From NCBI RefSeq assembly GCF_037975245.1, contig NC_092565.1:13421499-13485498 (forward strand): a stretch of DNA of 64,000 nt. The letters run 5' to 3'. The translations under genes and the position numbers were made by a program. Within the stretch, counting starts at the first letter, position 1. Every line of letters begins with the position of its first letter. The DNA is from Apostichopus japonicus. Its lineage: Eukaryota > Echinodermata > Holothuroidea > Aspidochirotida > Stichopodidae. Below, piece after piece: positions 49,301 to 60,170 of the stretch. The notes beneath the pieces are model-generated. The model ran no database searches. It saw nothing but the letters and a program-made list of their open reading frames with translations, and was not told the DNA's origin.

Positions 49301-51364
49301 AATGCTATCCCAAATGATTTGAATGTAAGACAACTCAGGCTACATCCCATCTAAAAGTGCTACTCGAAAAAATGTCTAATTGCTACTACAGCAGCAATTG
49401 AATGTTACACTGCATTCAGATAAATACAACACATCATTCCATTTTTCTGCATTGCTTTTTTACGAAGGTATTAAAGAGAACTGATGGGCTCATACCTGCT
49501 ACACCAGGATCTGCCTCTACAAGAAGATTAAATTTATCAAATCTGGTATCATCCAGCGGTCCTCCTGGTGTCAGCATCACAGACTGATCCACTGCGGTCT
49601 TTGCTCGTAGACTGGGAGTGGTTAACATAGATTTCCCGGGCAAGTTGTGGCTTGTCTCCATTAGTGAAGCAGAGAGCTGACCAAAAACAGAAATTTGTAG
49701 TTGAGCAAATATGGGGCAATTCTAAAATAACCATTAATTCCAATATTTAATAAACATGTCATGCAGATTATGTAAGAAACAATGACATCAAAAGGTAATT
49801 CATTAGAAAGGATTAATGATCTCATAAAGGAAATAATCTTTTAAGGTAAAACCTTCATCCCATCTTTGAACCAAAATATCTCACAAACACAACAATATAA
49901 ATGGTAAAAAGTAATAACATAGGCTAGGATCACTTGTTTAGAAACTACTGACTAGATCTTATACAGAGGTGTCTGGATAAGGGATATGTCAAATCATCTA
50001 GAGATTGTTTATTTAGAGTCTGACAGAAGATAAGATCTTTCATGGAGTAGTAAAGGGGTCAAACTTACTCTCTGTGAGGGTGTAAACATCAACTGATGTT
50101 GTGGGGAAGCGCCATAATTCCTCGAATCTTCCAATGCAAGTGATCTCAATGGTTTGGCAGGGGTTACTAGAAGTGGGAGAAATGTAGGTAATATTAATAA
50201 ATACTTATATTATAGAAATCGCACCTTTGAAGTCAGAATTTGGACTCTTCATTACATATTAACCAAGCAGACTAACGGGCACACATTCATCTTTTCTTTC
50301 ATGACTGTAGTTAACAATGCCATTGTGCAAATTTACTACCTAGTCTAATCTTGCCAGTCTTGATTATAGGCACCAACAACAATTGTGACAGGGAATGCAA
50401 AATTACTTTAATTGCCCTCTATATAATGAAGGCCTATCCTATTCATTGCTATACATGATTGGAATATGTATACCACACGGTGGTACAGTGTTACTAATTA
50501 ATATGGATAACATTATGAATGATGAGTATGTCACTTGATCAACTTACTACATCCATTCACAACATGTGGTGAGCAATGGTTAAAATATCACATGATATTG
50601 ATCAAACTGAGAGTCCTACGTCAATAGTATCAGACAATGCCTCAAACCATTGACAGCAGACATCATTTCTAGGCTTCTACCGTTGCATTAACCGAGTGAA
50701 GATATATGAACAGAGTTTGTCAGTTTCCCAGATTATGAGGTTTCGCCTAGCCTCATCTGCTGTGAGCAATTTGAGCAAACCTCACAGATGCAAAGAGTCT
50801 CAGGTAAACTTTTGAAAAGCTACAGAATCAAGTTTTTTACAGTTCTACTATGCTTGTTATGTTTAATACGCTCAATGAAACTTAGTGTTACTGAACTATC
50901 ATTTCATATAATTTGTTTCTCTCTCCCTTTCTGAGGTGACTAGCTCTAATAAAAAAAATTTCCTGCTTTCCAGTGGCCTTTACATATTATTCATCCACTT
51001 GCATTTGTGGAAACAGATAATTAAATTTGTATCAAATTTAACCGTGGTGAGATATTTTCACTCTAAATACAGTATGGTATTAGTCTAGATAAGCACAATG
51101 GGACCATACATTGTACAACAGTAATTATGATACGTACAAGCCTACTATACACATTGTTCTGTACCATTCTTTCTGTTCCTGTTAATATTTGGTCTACATG
51201 CACCAATATGCAAGTCGTTTCACTCATTTTTTTTTAAAAGCCATCTCCTGGGATTTCATTACTCTACTTACTGAGACTGTAATCCAGATTTGGTTGTGAA
51301 CTCGGCTCTTGAATATCTCTTCTGCTAGAGGGAAGGACCGGGGTTCTTTGGGTCCTACCGAGAC
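34329..51364 (-). CDS. NUP107: Nuclear pore complex protein Nup107
   Basis: Scaffold subunit of the nuclear pore Y-complex (Nup107-160), needed for pore assembly and, in animals, found at kinetochores in mitosis. Exons in transcript order: 51364-51272, 50166-50069, 49676-49496, 48443-48287, 47660-47525, 47073-46913, 46525-46399, 46110-45957, 44841-44705, 43888-43743, 43068-43020, 42434-42365, 41726-41569, 40873-40777, 39566-39513, 38874-38762, 38281-38179, 37581-37421, 36296-36168, 35719-35606, 35242-35075, 34430-34329. Every junction is GT-AG and phase-consistent, giving 901 residues plus stop; human NUP107 is 925. Diagnostic blocks are [90 protein letters not shown] and the terminal [14 protein letters not shown]. 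The N-terminal third is Ser/Pro-rich and diverged; the alpha-helical C-terminal solenoid is well conserved. The start codon is not fixed (see tentative exons). Transcribed divergently from SPEF1. Confidence 0.96.
37020..37390. repeat. Degenerate AATACAATACATTGCA-type array in a NUP107 intron
   Basis: Low-complexity tandem array built from CAATACA, ACATTGCAATGC and ACAGTGC words, just downstream of the exon 37581-37421. It produces artefactual Cys/Ile/Leu/Tyr-rich open frames on the minus strand. Confidence 0.9.
38395..38590. repeat. Dispersed repeat family B, copy in a NUP107 intron
   Basis: Shares GGGCAAATTTTGTAATGGTA, GTCTGACCGTCC, AACTAAAATCAGCTTTGG and ATCCCCAAA with 39945-40126. Both lie in NUP107 introns in the same orientation. 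Confidence 0.85.
38902..39141. repeat. Two-copy tandem duplication, 120-bp unit, NUP107 intron
   Basis: ATATAACTAGCAATCA recurs at 38902 and 39022. Each copy is followed by GGTTACAGAA, CCCCAGCAAAGGGGCA and ATTAGGAAACA. Confidence 0.9.
39735..39870 (-). repeat. Family A repeat, degraded copy 3
   Basis: Minus strand reads AAAGAAGATCCTGCTTGGATC followed by a diverged AACGTC position and AGGCCCCT. It is shorter and more mutated than the other copies. Confidence 0.65.
39945..40325. repeat. Dispersed repeat family B, longest copy
   Basis: The first half matches 38395-38590; the second half (CCATCACTTTGGAG, AATTAAACAAAAATAGTGG, TTTGCTGTTTGGACAATC) matches 5395-5660. This copy therefore links the two partial ones. 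The ends are not defined. Confidence 0.8.
41846..41905 (-). repeat. tRNA-like SINE head in a NUP107 intron
   Basis: The minus strand reads GGGCTGGATAGCTCAGTGGG and TAGAG, a perfect tRNA D-arm/box A. A 5-bp stem CAGGG/CCCTG with a 7-nt loop (CTATAAC) follows, then a degenerate T-arm (GAGGTCCAGATT). The 3' acceptor strand does not pair with GGGCTGG, so this is a tRNA-derived retroposon remnant rather than a functional tRNA. Confidence 0.6.
42590..42985. repeat. Degenerate tandem repeats in a NUP107 intron
   Basis: Imperfect units of about 60 bp are built from TTGAACCAAAGCACCA, CAGTCTGATCCACTGA and CAACCTGACCCACCAA. The array creates Trp/Gly/Val-rich minus-strand open frames that are artefacts. 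It lies between the exons 43068-43020 and 42434-42365. Confidence 0.9.
44331..44697. mobile_element. TTAA-flanked MITE, copy 1 (367 bp)
   Basis: It begins TTAAAGGGTGTGAAGACTCG at 44331 and ends with the imperfect inverted counterpart GAGTCTTCAATGCCTTTAA at 44697, with TTAA at both ends. A second copy of identical length lies at 45544. The TTAA target and short TIRs suggest a non-autonomous DNA transposon of piggyBac-like or other TTAA-targeting type. There is no coding capacity. Its edge lies at intron position +8 behind the donor of the NUP107 exon 44841-44705. Confidence 0.85.
45544..45910. mobile_element. TTAA-flanked MITE, copy 2 (367 bp)
   Basis: Same orientation, termini and length as 44331-44697, about 95% identical by eye. 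It lies in the neighbouring NUP107 intron, 46 bp from the donor of exon 46110-45957. Confidence 0.85.
46246..46331. repeat. Degenerate AGACTAG-rich array in a NUP107 intron
   Basis: About 85 bp of irregular AGACT/CTAGACT/AGAATAGACT units containing several CTAG palindromes. Confidence 0.85.
48625..48815 (+). repeat. Dispersed repeat with hammerhead-like core (family A, copy 4)
   Basis: Best match to 33098-33265 in opposite orientation. The core is CTGAAGA, AGATCC, a loop, GATC, GAAACGTC, AGGCC. It lies in the NUP107 intron between the exons 49676-49496 and 48443-48287. Confidence 0.85.
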
Positions 51365-51563
51365 CTGTAGCTTGACCAAGAAGTCCAAGGGCTTATCGAC
51401 AGGATGTCAAGGTAAGAATATATTTAAAGCAGACAACTGATAGACAGTTGGGTATAACCTTTATAATATACTTTTGGCTTCCCATTGTGCTTATGAAAGA
51501 GCACAGAATACATTGGTATCATATTTCGTTACTGTTTCACAAGATGTAAAGTATGATTAATAC

Positions 51564-51607
51564 CTCCCGAGAGTTGGACCAGGAATCCTGACTGGATCCT
51601 AGAAGGC
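51564..51607 (-). CDS. NUP107: Tentative NUP107 N-terminal exon
   Basis: A 44-nt segment between an AG acceptor and a GT donor. One frame reads LLGSSQDSWSNSRE, resembling the LLQASQDENFGN stretch near the N-terminus of vertebrate NUP107. In that frame it ends in phase 0, which does not join the next exon (51364, two leading bases). In the phase-compatible frame it reads SRIQSGFLVQLSG, which has no such resemblance. The junction is therefore unresolved. Confidence 0.4.
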
Positions 51608-52224
51608 CTGAAAGTTTAATTGTTATAAACTGGTAAGGCCTCTTTGTTTTGCGAGCCAGAAAATATTACAAGTACAGAATTTAATAACCAACGGTTCACC
51701 ATTTCACATTTTAGTGAATTGTGGGAAATGACTGTGAAATAAGACAATATAAAATGCTGTAAGACTTCAACTTGAGGGAAAATATGTGTAAGGACATATT
51801 CAACAGCATGTTATTTTTTCCTGGATGACTGCATGTACAGAAATGAGGTCAAGCATTGGTATTCCTGACATAAGGTCACAAATTATATAGCAGTTTCCCA
51901 AATTTCTCCCAGGAAGACTGCAAACAGGAACAAGCACATTTTAAAACTTAATGTGTTCTGTTCTAGACTATTTGTGTGATGATAAAGATATTTAGATAAG
52001 TGTTTACATAATAAGCTGTAATTGGCATGTATGCATGAGCATAAAACATAACAGGAGAAATGAAGATGTCAATCACCTGTTCCTTGACTGGGAAGAGTAT
52101 TTCCCTTCTATACTATAAGAACAATGAATACATTACAAAGCAGGTTCTTTAGCTAGGAATGAATCACTTCTAAATTAGAAGCAACAGCTCTAGAGTACGA
52201 TAGAAAGGATACATCTGTTAACAC

Positions 52225-52310
52225 GATCTGCTTGCAGAGATGCTTGTGGTGAACTCTCCTGGAAACTTTGTGAAGACTCTAACATAGCCAAAGAGTGACG
52301 CTCAGAATAC
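52225..52310 (-). CDS. NUP107: Tentative NUP107 N-terminal exon
   Basis: Acceptor TTCTCTACAG precedes an open frame reading YSERHSLAMLESSQSFQE then SSPQASLQAD. This Ser/Gln-rich composition fits the disordered NUP107 N-terminus. A weak donor (GATC|GTGTTA) would join in phase to LLGSSQDSW of the next tentative exon. Residue ATG at MLESSQ could be the start, or the start may lie further upstream. Confidence 0.35.
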
Positions 52311-55300
52311 CTGTAGAGAAGGATGTGTGGAAAGAGGGACGTTTATGAAAGTGATAAAAGTCACTAGCAATGCAAAGAGGTCTCCTTTCTTGATTTTTTA
52401 AAGAAGAATTTGAGCTTCAAAACCCTTATTAGTCTACCTATCAAGCCCCACATGTATTATGTTTGCTTTTAAAGAAAAAGTGTTCAGCATTAATGTTCTG
52501 CACGAACAGTTTTAAAAGTATTTCTTTACCTCTCTCTATGAGTTCCTGACAAATCTCATCTGTGAATTTGATTTGCAAGTCAGGCTCAGCTTTATGAGCT
52601 ATACCGATTGTGATAATCTTACAAGCCTACTTTAAGTGCTATGAGATTTATCTGAAACGATCAATCTATCAGAATTGAAACATGCAGACTTAAAAAAATA
52701 ACTGTTATATGTGTTCTTCTCTAGATGATAAAATTGAACTCTGTACAATTAAGTCAGAGATGTAGATTTCAAAATGATGTATCACAATGCAAAGATGTAT
52801 CACAATGTATTTTATCCAAACTCTTTTGACGCATACTGATTTTATTTTGCAGTGATATGGCTAGTTCAAATAGCAATGCATTAAATTCCACGATGAGATT
52901 AAGATTTATTTAAATTATCAATTGTGCAATGAGTAAAGAGACAATTACTAAAAATCACTTAATAGGTGGTAAGTACTATAACTTCTTCAAGTTTTGCAAA
53001 CATGCTGTTGTTGATCTGTAAACTTTTGCAGGGAATGCTTGCCAATGCCCCAAACTGCTAACTGCGATTCAAAATTTTTCAAAGCTAAGTTGTTGGTACA
53101 ACTGAACACAGCCTACCAACCAATCGACCTGTTTCATTCTACGGTACACGTATGCATTTTGACAGAGCAATAGTGTTCATGTAGACTTTCGTATAATGCG
53201 TCAAATTGGGTCTTCTGCAATGATACAGTACAGAAGGTAGCATGGTCACTTCGAAGTTCGGACACCTAAGCCTTAAAACACCCCCAAACTAAATCTTCTG
53301 GTATAAATCACCGGAAAATATACTTCATATGGTGGGAGAATTGTGTTACAGTACGATACACGGCCAACTTTCTTTCCTGCAAATTGTTTTCACGTTGTAT
53401 TCCAAGAAGATTCTTCGTGATTGTGGAACTGGTATTTCTTTGCTAGAGTATTGCGAAGTTCAGACACGCAACCCACAGTGTGGCGCTGGTGATAAAATTG
53501 GTGGCGCAGTTGCTCTTTCAGTAATTATAACAGACTTCATAGATCGTCGTCATTTTATTGACAAATATGTAAGTAATTTCTTGCACACGGGTCATTTTGG
53601 ATAGAAAATAACTGTAGCTTCGTACTTTTCGGTGAAATTTGGCTCTTCCTGTAGGTTTTCATGGTGAAATCATGTATTTCTTAGGGTGTCCGAACTTCGC
53701 AATACTGACTATACCATAATATGTTTGAGATAATGGTACCTTGATCTTTGGTCTGGTCGTCTGGGTTGCCTAGTGAGTTCAGCCATATTTGTAGTTTTGC
53801 ATTCACAGCTGGTGGACAGTACCTTTACAAATTTACAGATAAAGAAAGATAAAAAGATAAAAGCGAAACAGCATATTTTACATAGACTCAGATCATGCGT
53901 TCACCTTGATTACAAGGTACTTAGGTCAGGGCCTTTGCAGCTTTTATATTATCTTCTTCACAACAATTAGTTTCATACTTCAAGAAACAGAAGTTAAATG
54001 CTCTCAAATACACAGAACGGATAGGGGGTGGGTCAGTGGTGAGAAGCAGAGTCAAAGTCAAATGTCATAATTTTTTCACCACATTTTCGTATTATCTTAA
54101 CTTGTCAACTAGACAAATATGGCAGATATAATATATTGTCATGTTAAAGTAACACAACTGGTCTGTCCTTCACAGGTCCACGGAACAGAGGGCCAAATAA
54201 AATCTCGCCTGAACACAAACGATTGGGCTACATCATCCACGGCTGAGAATTAAAACTGTGGAAGAGTAGCACACGTGTACCAATTGCGCGAAAACATTAC
54301 TTAGTGTAGTGAAGGGTCTCCTACACTAACACACTAATAATGCCTTACTGTAAATAACCTAAGAATATTTTCCTTTCAGTTGCTTTCGCATGTACACCAG
54401 TTGCTTTCGCATGTACACATGCTTTCGCTATTCACATAACAGAAATTAAACGTTCATTTTTCTGGCAGAACTAACCTAGTTTAGATGAGAAAGTAGGTAA
54501 CGGTGTTCCTCGTTACTTTGCTCGAGTTCACCGCCATGGAAAGCCAAATACCAAAATTCACAAAATTAGTTTAAATAATTTTTTTGGACAATAAGTAATA
54601 AATGTAACGTAAATAAAATTTACAATGATTTTATTAATTTTTATGCACTCCATTTCTTAAGAAAGTTTTTAATATATAATGAATCCTTTGATTTGTTTCC
54701 TCAAATATTTTGATATTTTGATTTGGCAACAACAAGTTTCTTCCTTTGTTACATTCCAAAACACTGCAAAAATGTGTTCAATGCATCGTATTTAAACTTA
54801 GTCTGGTTAAACCAATGTTCTCTTAATTTATGAAAGAAACATTTTGAACGGCAGGACGACAGATAATAACACAACGAATGACTAAAGAGCGAACGTTTAA
54901 AATGCATAGTTTAATCTGCTTACTAAAGTCGTTTCCTTAGCTTCGTCGAGATTACACCACTGTTTACATTGACAACTAGCTATGCTGTACACTGCAATAC
55001 GAGACACTACAGTAACAAAAGGAAACGTGCCTTCGAAAAACTCTTCTCTAATTTTATAATGCTTGATTAAATGGGACAGTCGGATAAGAAAAACAAAACA
55101 TAACCATCGAATTCTAAGGAGCTCAATTTCGGTCGGAACTTTGTTGTTGTGAGGGTGCCTACTAGTTGTTGCTAGTAATTTTAGTAGGCTATTTTACTTA
55201 GTATTGAAGTTCCGCCAAATAACAATAACACTAATAACAGCTATAAGTTTGTCAAGTTAGGCTTATAGATGTACTTGTAACGCAAAACTGTCACGTAGTG

Positions 55301-55693
55301 CAGTCGCTTTGTGTTAAATATTGTAACGTTTCAAGTGTCTATCATTTCAGAACAACAACAGTCAGTTTCCCATGTACCTTCACAATGGTTTTACTATAAA
55401 TAATATAGCCTGTGCCTAACACTGATACAAGAATCTGATACTTTGATAGGCTACCTCCACCCTTTCAAAGTTGATGGTTGACAACTTGGAGTTCTCAATC
55501 TCAGTTCTCACTATCCCTCCCATCCCCTCACTCCCTCGCTGTCCTGGTAGCAGTTTGTGCTTTGTATGTTTAACAGCCTGATGCAGACAGTGATGTTAAG
55601 AAGCTTCATATACACACTGCAGAAAACAGCACAATAGACTTAATTGTTCTGTTAAATGACATACTGTCTATTAGCCTACCTTTACTTGAGCAA
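52311..55693. other. Divergent NUP107/SPEF1 intergenic interval
   Basis: AT-rich DNA expected to hold both promoters. No CpG-rich core or clear TATA arrangement stands out. It contains an inverted-repeat element at 53245-53708, the duplicated word GTTGCTTTCGCATGTACAC near 54.4 kb, and no supported gene. The 91-codon open frame at 53329-53604 lies inside the repeat element. Confidence 0.6.
53245..53708. mobile_element. Possible MITE with ~24-bp terminal inverted repeats
   Basis: The left end CACTTCGAAGTTCGGACACC (53247-) and right end GGTGTCCGAACTTCGCAATA (53685-) are inverted copies. A third, direct copy, GTATTGCGAAGTTCAGACAC, lies inside at about 53448. The ends enclose about 460 bp. Target-site duplication is not evident, so the class is open. 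Confidence 0.6.
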
Positions 55694-58600
55694 ATGAAGG
55701 ACACAGACTCAAAAGATGAAATGACAGCTTTGGATGACCAACAACTACAAGAGTTGTACGCATGGGTTGATGAAATAACTCTTTCAAGACCAAAGCGAAA
55801 TATAACCAGAGACTTCAGCGATGGAGGTAAATACAGATTGTTTGAAGTTTTGTTTACATTTAGGCTATTTTGTATTGGATAGATCATAATTTATTGATAT
55901 TGCTGGAAAGTTTTGTTTACATTTAGGCTATTTTGTGTTGGATAGATCATAATTTATTGATATTGCTGAACTTGATTCTGAAGTCAAAGAAATTGAGATT
56001 GTAAGATGTGGGGTACAATTATAGAATACAGGGCCATTCATTAACTCTTCCCAGCATCCGGATGCGCGGATGCGCGGTGTGTCTGTACATGTCCGTACAC
56101 GTATGACGCCCTCTAAAATTCCATCATGTATTTCATTTTGACTCCGCATCCGCGCATCCACCCCGGGAGTACTAGGAATGGACTTAAATAATTTTCGAAA
56201 GTTTCCCCATATACCATCACGTATTTCATTTTGACTCTGCATCCGCGCATCCACCCCGGGAGTACTAGGAATGGACTTGAATAATTTTCGAAAGTTTCCC
56301 CATATACCATCACGTATTTCATTTTGACACCCTCTAATTTCCATCACGTATTTCATTTTGACTCCGCATCCGCGCATCCACCCCGGGAGTACTAGGAATG
56401 GACTTAAATAATTTTCGAAAGTTTCCCCATATACCATCACGTATTTCATTTTGACTCTGCATCCGCGCATCCACCCCGGGAGTACTAGGAATGGACTTGA
56501 ATAATTTTCGAAAGTTTCCCCATATACCATCACGTATTTCATTTTGACACCCTCTAATTTCCATCACGTATTTCATTTTGACTCCGCATCCGCGCATCCA
56601 CCCCGGGAGTACTAGGAATGGACTTAAATAATTTTCGAAAGTTTCCCCATATACCATCACGTATTTCATTTTGACTCCGCATCCGCGCATCCACCCCGGG
56701 AGTACTAGGAATGGACTTAAATAATTTTCGAAAAAGTTTTGACATATACCATCACGTATTTCCAATACTGAAAGTCCCGTATGTACGAAGATATTCCACA
56801 TCAATAGTGTGTCGTTCTTAAAAGGCATCCGTAGATGTGTGACCCTCTAAAATTCCACCACAGAAGTACTAGCAAAGGACTTAGGAAATTTTTGACTCCG
56901 CATCCACGCATCCGCGCATCCACTCAGAAAGAAAGAACTGGGACTTTGACATTTTTTACTCACATACGTACTGGGGTGAGACTGAGCATCCGCGCATCAG
57001 GATGCTCAGATAGTATCATCGAGTGGCCCTGTATTCTATAATTACTCCGATGCATGTCAGTTTGAAATTGAGTTGTAATGCTAACTGGCATGGCCAATGC
57101 ATAGACACTCATTCATATAAGTTTTTTCTATGTTAACTCTAATGGATAAAGGGCCTAGGCCTAATTTTATGTTCTGTGACATTAATATTACTCAACAATC
57201 ACAATGTTTGCCAAAGTTGTATAATGTGCATATAATATATTTTGACTACTTGTGTCCATAGTCTAAAAAATTCTTGGCTTTGCTTTTACTTTCACAGTCC
57301 TTGTTGCTGAAGTTGTCCACTTTTTCATTCCAAGGATTGTGGAATTGCACAATTACACACCTGCCAACTCAACCATGCAGAAGATGGGCAATTGGGGAAC
57401 TCTCAACAGGTATAAAATTTCATTTGGTAGATTTTTCTACAAGAAAAGAAAACAACAAAAAATATGGAATTTTCTATACATTTTGTAGGACTTAAATATT
57501 AATGTTTCATTTTCCTTTCTCTCCCTTTCTGGTCATTGTGCATGTGTCTATAACCTTTTTGACTCTTCATTACTGTGCATAATTTTGAAAGCTGTTATCA
57601 TTCAACGTTATGATTGATGCCTCCGAAACTGCGGTACTTGTTACCACAGAGACTTTTCTCATCTTGCTGATCCTGATTGCTGTTTATATTTGCTTTTGTG
57701 ATCTCCATGGTGCACGGATTTTCCAGAGGAGTGTATAGACAGGAGATGTAATTGTCTTGTAGAAGTGATACTTAATTGCTTGAATCTTAAATTTCTTTCT
57801 CTTCCCTCTGGTTTTGACACAGGAAAGTTTTCACCAAAATAAATTTCAACATCCCAGAGAGTGTGATTCGAAGTATCTGTAACTGCAAAGCAGGAGTCAT
57901 TGAAGTAATCTTATTGCAGCTGAGGCAAAAGATAGAAAAGTACCTGGGAAAGAACAAACCAAGCGTAAGTGGCTCCACACTATTTTCATGTCATCATCGA
58001 GACAGCAACTGCTCAAGACTTTTATAACTGTTTTTCATTTAACCAAGAACTGCATTGGGAGAGAAGGGTGTCAAGTAGTCATGCGCTGACTATTTATAAT
58101 GTTTACTTTTAATTAGACCCCAATTTTATCAACATTGTCTTCATGGCATCCTTATACAAGATTTTGAAAGATCATTTCCTTATACATAAATTCATGTGTA
58201 ATAAAAAACATATGAGTGAAGAGTATGACAAGCACCTGCCTCATTTGCCTTCATAGGTATAATCTATTGCAACTTAAGTTCATCGTAGTGACACTTTTCT
58301 TCTCTATAGTGTATTGTATTATTTGAAATGTTAATTTATGTTATGAATGATGTCCACTGAGCACATCAAGCACACCATTCTTTCAAACCATTTTGTGGTT
58401 CAGGGTCTACGGTAGTACGGTTGTCAGGGGTGATAGAATTTACTCTTTTTTTTTGTATGTTTCAGATGTCACCAGATGGCTACTATGGCGGTCAAGAGGT
58501 TGGATCATTCAGTGACAGATCAGAAAAACACAAAAGGAAGCTTGGTAAATTTTAATTAACATTTTGTATTTTAAAATAAAAACAGAAAATTACCTTAGTC

Positions 58601-60170
58601 ATTAACTTGAGAGTTTCCTTTGTCTAGCTGTATTGTTCAGGATTAAATTTGGTATATAGCCACTTCATTTACCTACGTATTAATCTTCAGTCAGTGGCCG
58701 CAGCAGCGAGTATTTGGCTATAATGCATTAGAGGAGTATGGTCGTATAAGGATTGATCTCTTTTAGAACTCTGGCAAAATAGAAGTGCAATGTTAACGTA
58801 ACGTTGATGTTAAGAACAAGTGTTGGGGAACCTGCTGTCTGGCATTCATAACATACAAGATGTTTTAGCATTTTAGCTAAAAGCAAATTTGCAGCATTTG
58901 TATTATATTTATAGATCTCAATGATATTCAACTGCCAGAAAGTGTACTCTGCTACAAGGACTGTTGCCTGTAGGTGGAAATCTCTGCTTCTTTTTTTTTG
59001 AAAACGAATTTTAGTTTATAATAAAAAAAATTGACTGTGAGTGTTTGAGACAATGTAAATTAGTAACATTATTCTACTTAGAAAACTTGTTGATTAATGG
59101 ATAATTAATTGTAACTGATTGTATTCCTAACTATTTTACAATAGAAATTTTCTTTGGCTGATTAAATTTGATGGAGACTTGTACACGCAAAGTTATCATT
59201 TCACCAACAACTATTTTTCTTTCAACAGTACCTGCTGGTAAACCTCCTAAACACGCAGCCCCCGCACCCAAAGCACCCACGGTGCATAATCACCCCCCTC
59301 CAAGGTAAACTTTATGTAAATCATCTCATTCTTAGTCTGTTTTCTTTAAATTTTACCCCCCAAGAAACAGTTTTGAGTCTGAAACTTGTGTTATGTTACA
59401 TTGCATAGGATAGCATATATACAGGTTTCCAATGTTACTTCCCTCCACCAAACCAATCCCATATCCAACCAAAACCCCTATCAAAGCAGCTTACTTTCTC
59501 TCTGGGTTCTATTTCCTAAGTAATAAGGAGAACATTGTCAAAATTTAGGGACACCTTGATGTTGTTCGCACCCCCTCTTGTACCTCTCTGGGTTAAATAC
59601 CTTAAAGCAACTGTTTCACATGTATGTACTGTTTATGTACCCATTAAATAATTTTGTGTTGTACACATTTTTACTCATTGCAGTAATCTTGCCAAAGCTC
59701 GATCCTTGACACATATCAATCGCAGTGACCTCCCACCTGAGATTCGTGACCTTCTGGATGAAAAAGAGCAAGCACTTTTGGCTTCTCAGGAAACTGTACA
59801 GGTAAGTATCTTGTAATGTTCCAGCTTACCTGTTTGAAGTCGAAACAGAATTCAGTCAGGGGAGAGGGCATAGAGAAAATGACAAATTTCAGTTGTAGAG
59901 TAATTTGATACCATGGATTGCAAAGTTGGTTACAAAGTGCAAACATCTACTTTACTGAGTGAAGGGAATTATTAGGGGGGGGGGGAGATGGGATAAATCT
60001 GCCCCATCTTTGTTTATACTGTGTATTGCACTTAACCTAACATATCAATCGATTTTAATTTATAGATTTTACAAGCCAAGGTCAGGAGGTTAGAGAATTT
60101 GCTACATCTCAAGGATGTCAGAATTGAAGAGGTAACAAAGAAGATGCAACAATATGACGGCAGATACTAG
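55694..60170 (+). CDS. SPEF1: Sperm flagellar protein 1 (CLAMP), CH-domain microtubule binder
   Basis: SPEF1/CLAMP binds and bundles microtubules in motile cilia and flagella and at cell borders. Exons: 55694-55826, 57298-57409, 57823-57964, 58466-58544, 59229-59304, 59684-59801, 60066-60170; all GT-AG and in phase, giving 254 residues (human about 236). The N-terminal calponin-homology domain (about residues 18-125) has LYAWVDEITLSRPKRN, RDFSDGVLVAEVVHFF, VELHNYTPANS, GNWGTLNRKVF and IEVILLQLRQK. A Pro/Ala/Lys-rich linker follows (VPAGKPPKHAAPAPKAP). The C-terminus is a coiled coil (EKEQALLASQETVQILQAK, then RRLENLLHLKDVRIEE), the usual family ending. The start is the first ATG before the CH domain; the frame stays open 40 codons upstream without an ATG. 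Intron 1 holds a satellite-bearing element. The gene implies motile cilia in the organism. Confidence 0.96.
55846..55968. repeat. 63-bp tandem duplication in SPEF1 intron 1
   Basis: AGTTTTGTTTACATTTAGGC starts at 55846 and 55909, with nearly identical continuation to TTATTGATATTGCTG. It starts just 20 nt after the exon 1 donor. Confidence 0.93.
56017..57043. mobile_element. TIR-bounded element with internal satellite, SPEF1 intron 1
   Basis: The left end AATTATAGAATACAGGGCCA (56017-) and right end TGGCCCTGTATTCTATAATT (ending 57043) are perfect 20-bp inverted repeats about 1.03 kb apart. The interior is largely a tandem array of ~93-bp units containing CGCATCCGCGCATCCACCCC, GGGAGTACTAGGAATGGACT and CCATATACCATCACGTATTT, in six copies at about 56110-56770 with a higher-order period near 220 bp. 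The units are CpG-rich, unlike the surrounding intron. The array keeps several minus-strand frames open by repetition. The structure is a non-autonomous DNA transposon carrying an expanded satellite. Confidence 0.85.

Noticed and set aside
53329-53604. 91-codon plus-strand open frame as a gene
   Set aside because: It lies inside the inverted-repeat element, includes the internal end-copy, and shows no family resemblance.
55928-56828. Minus-strand open frames of 164-204 codons with repeated GETFENYSSPFLVLPGWMRG-like blocks
   Set aside because: They arise from the ~93-bp tandem satellite, which stays open in more than one frame with the same words shifted between frames. No start context, splice logic or family resemblance.
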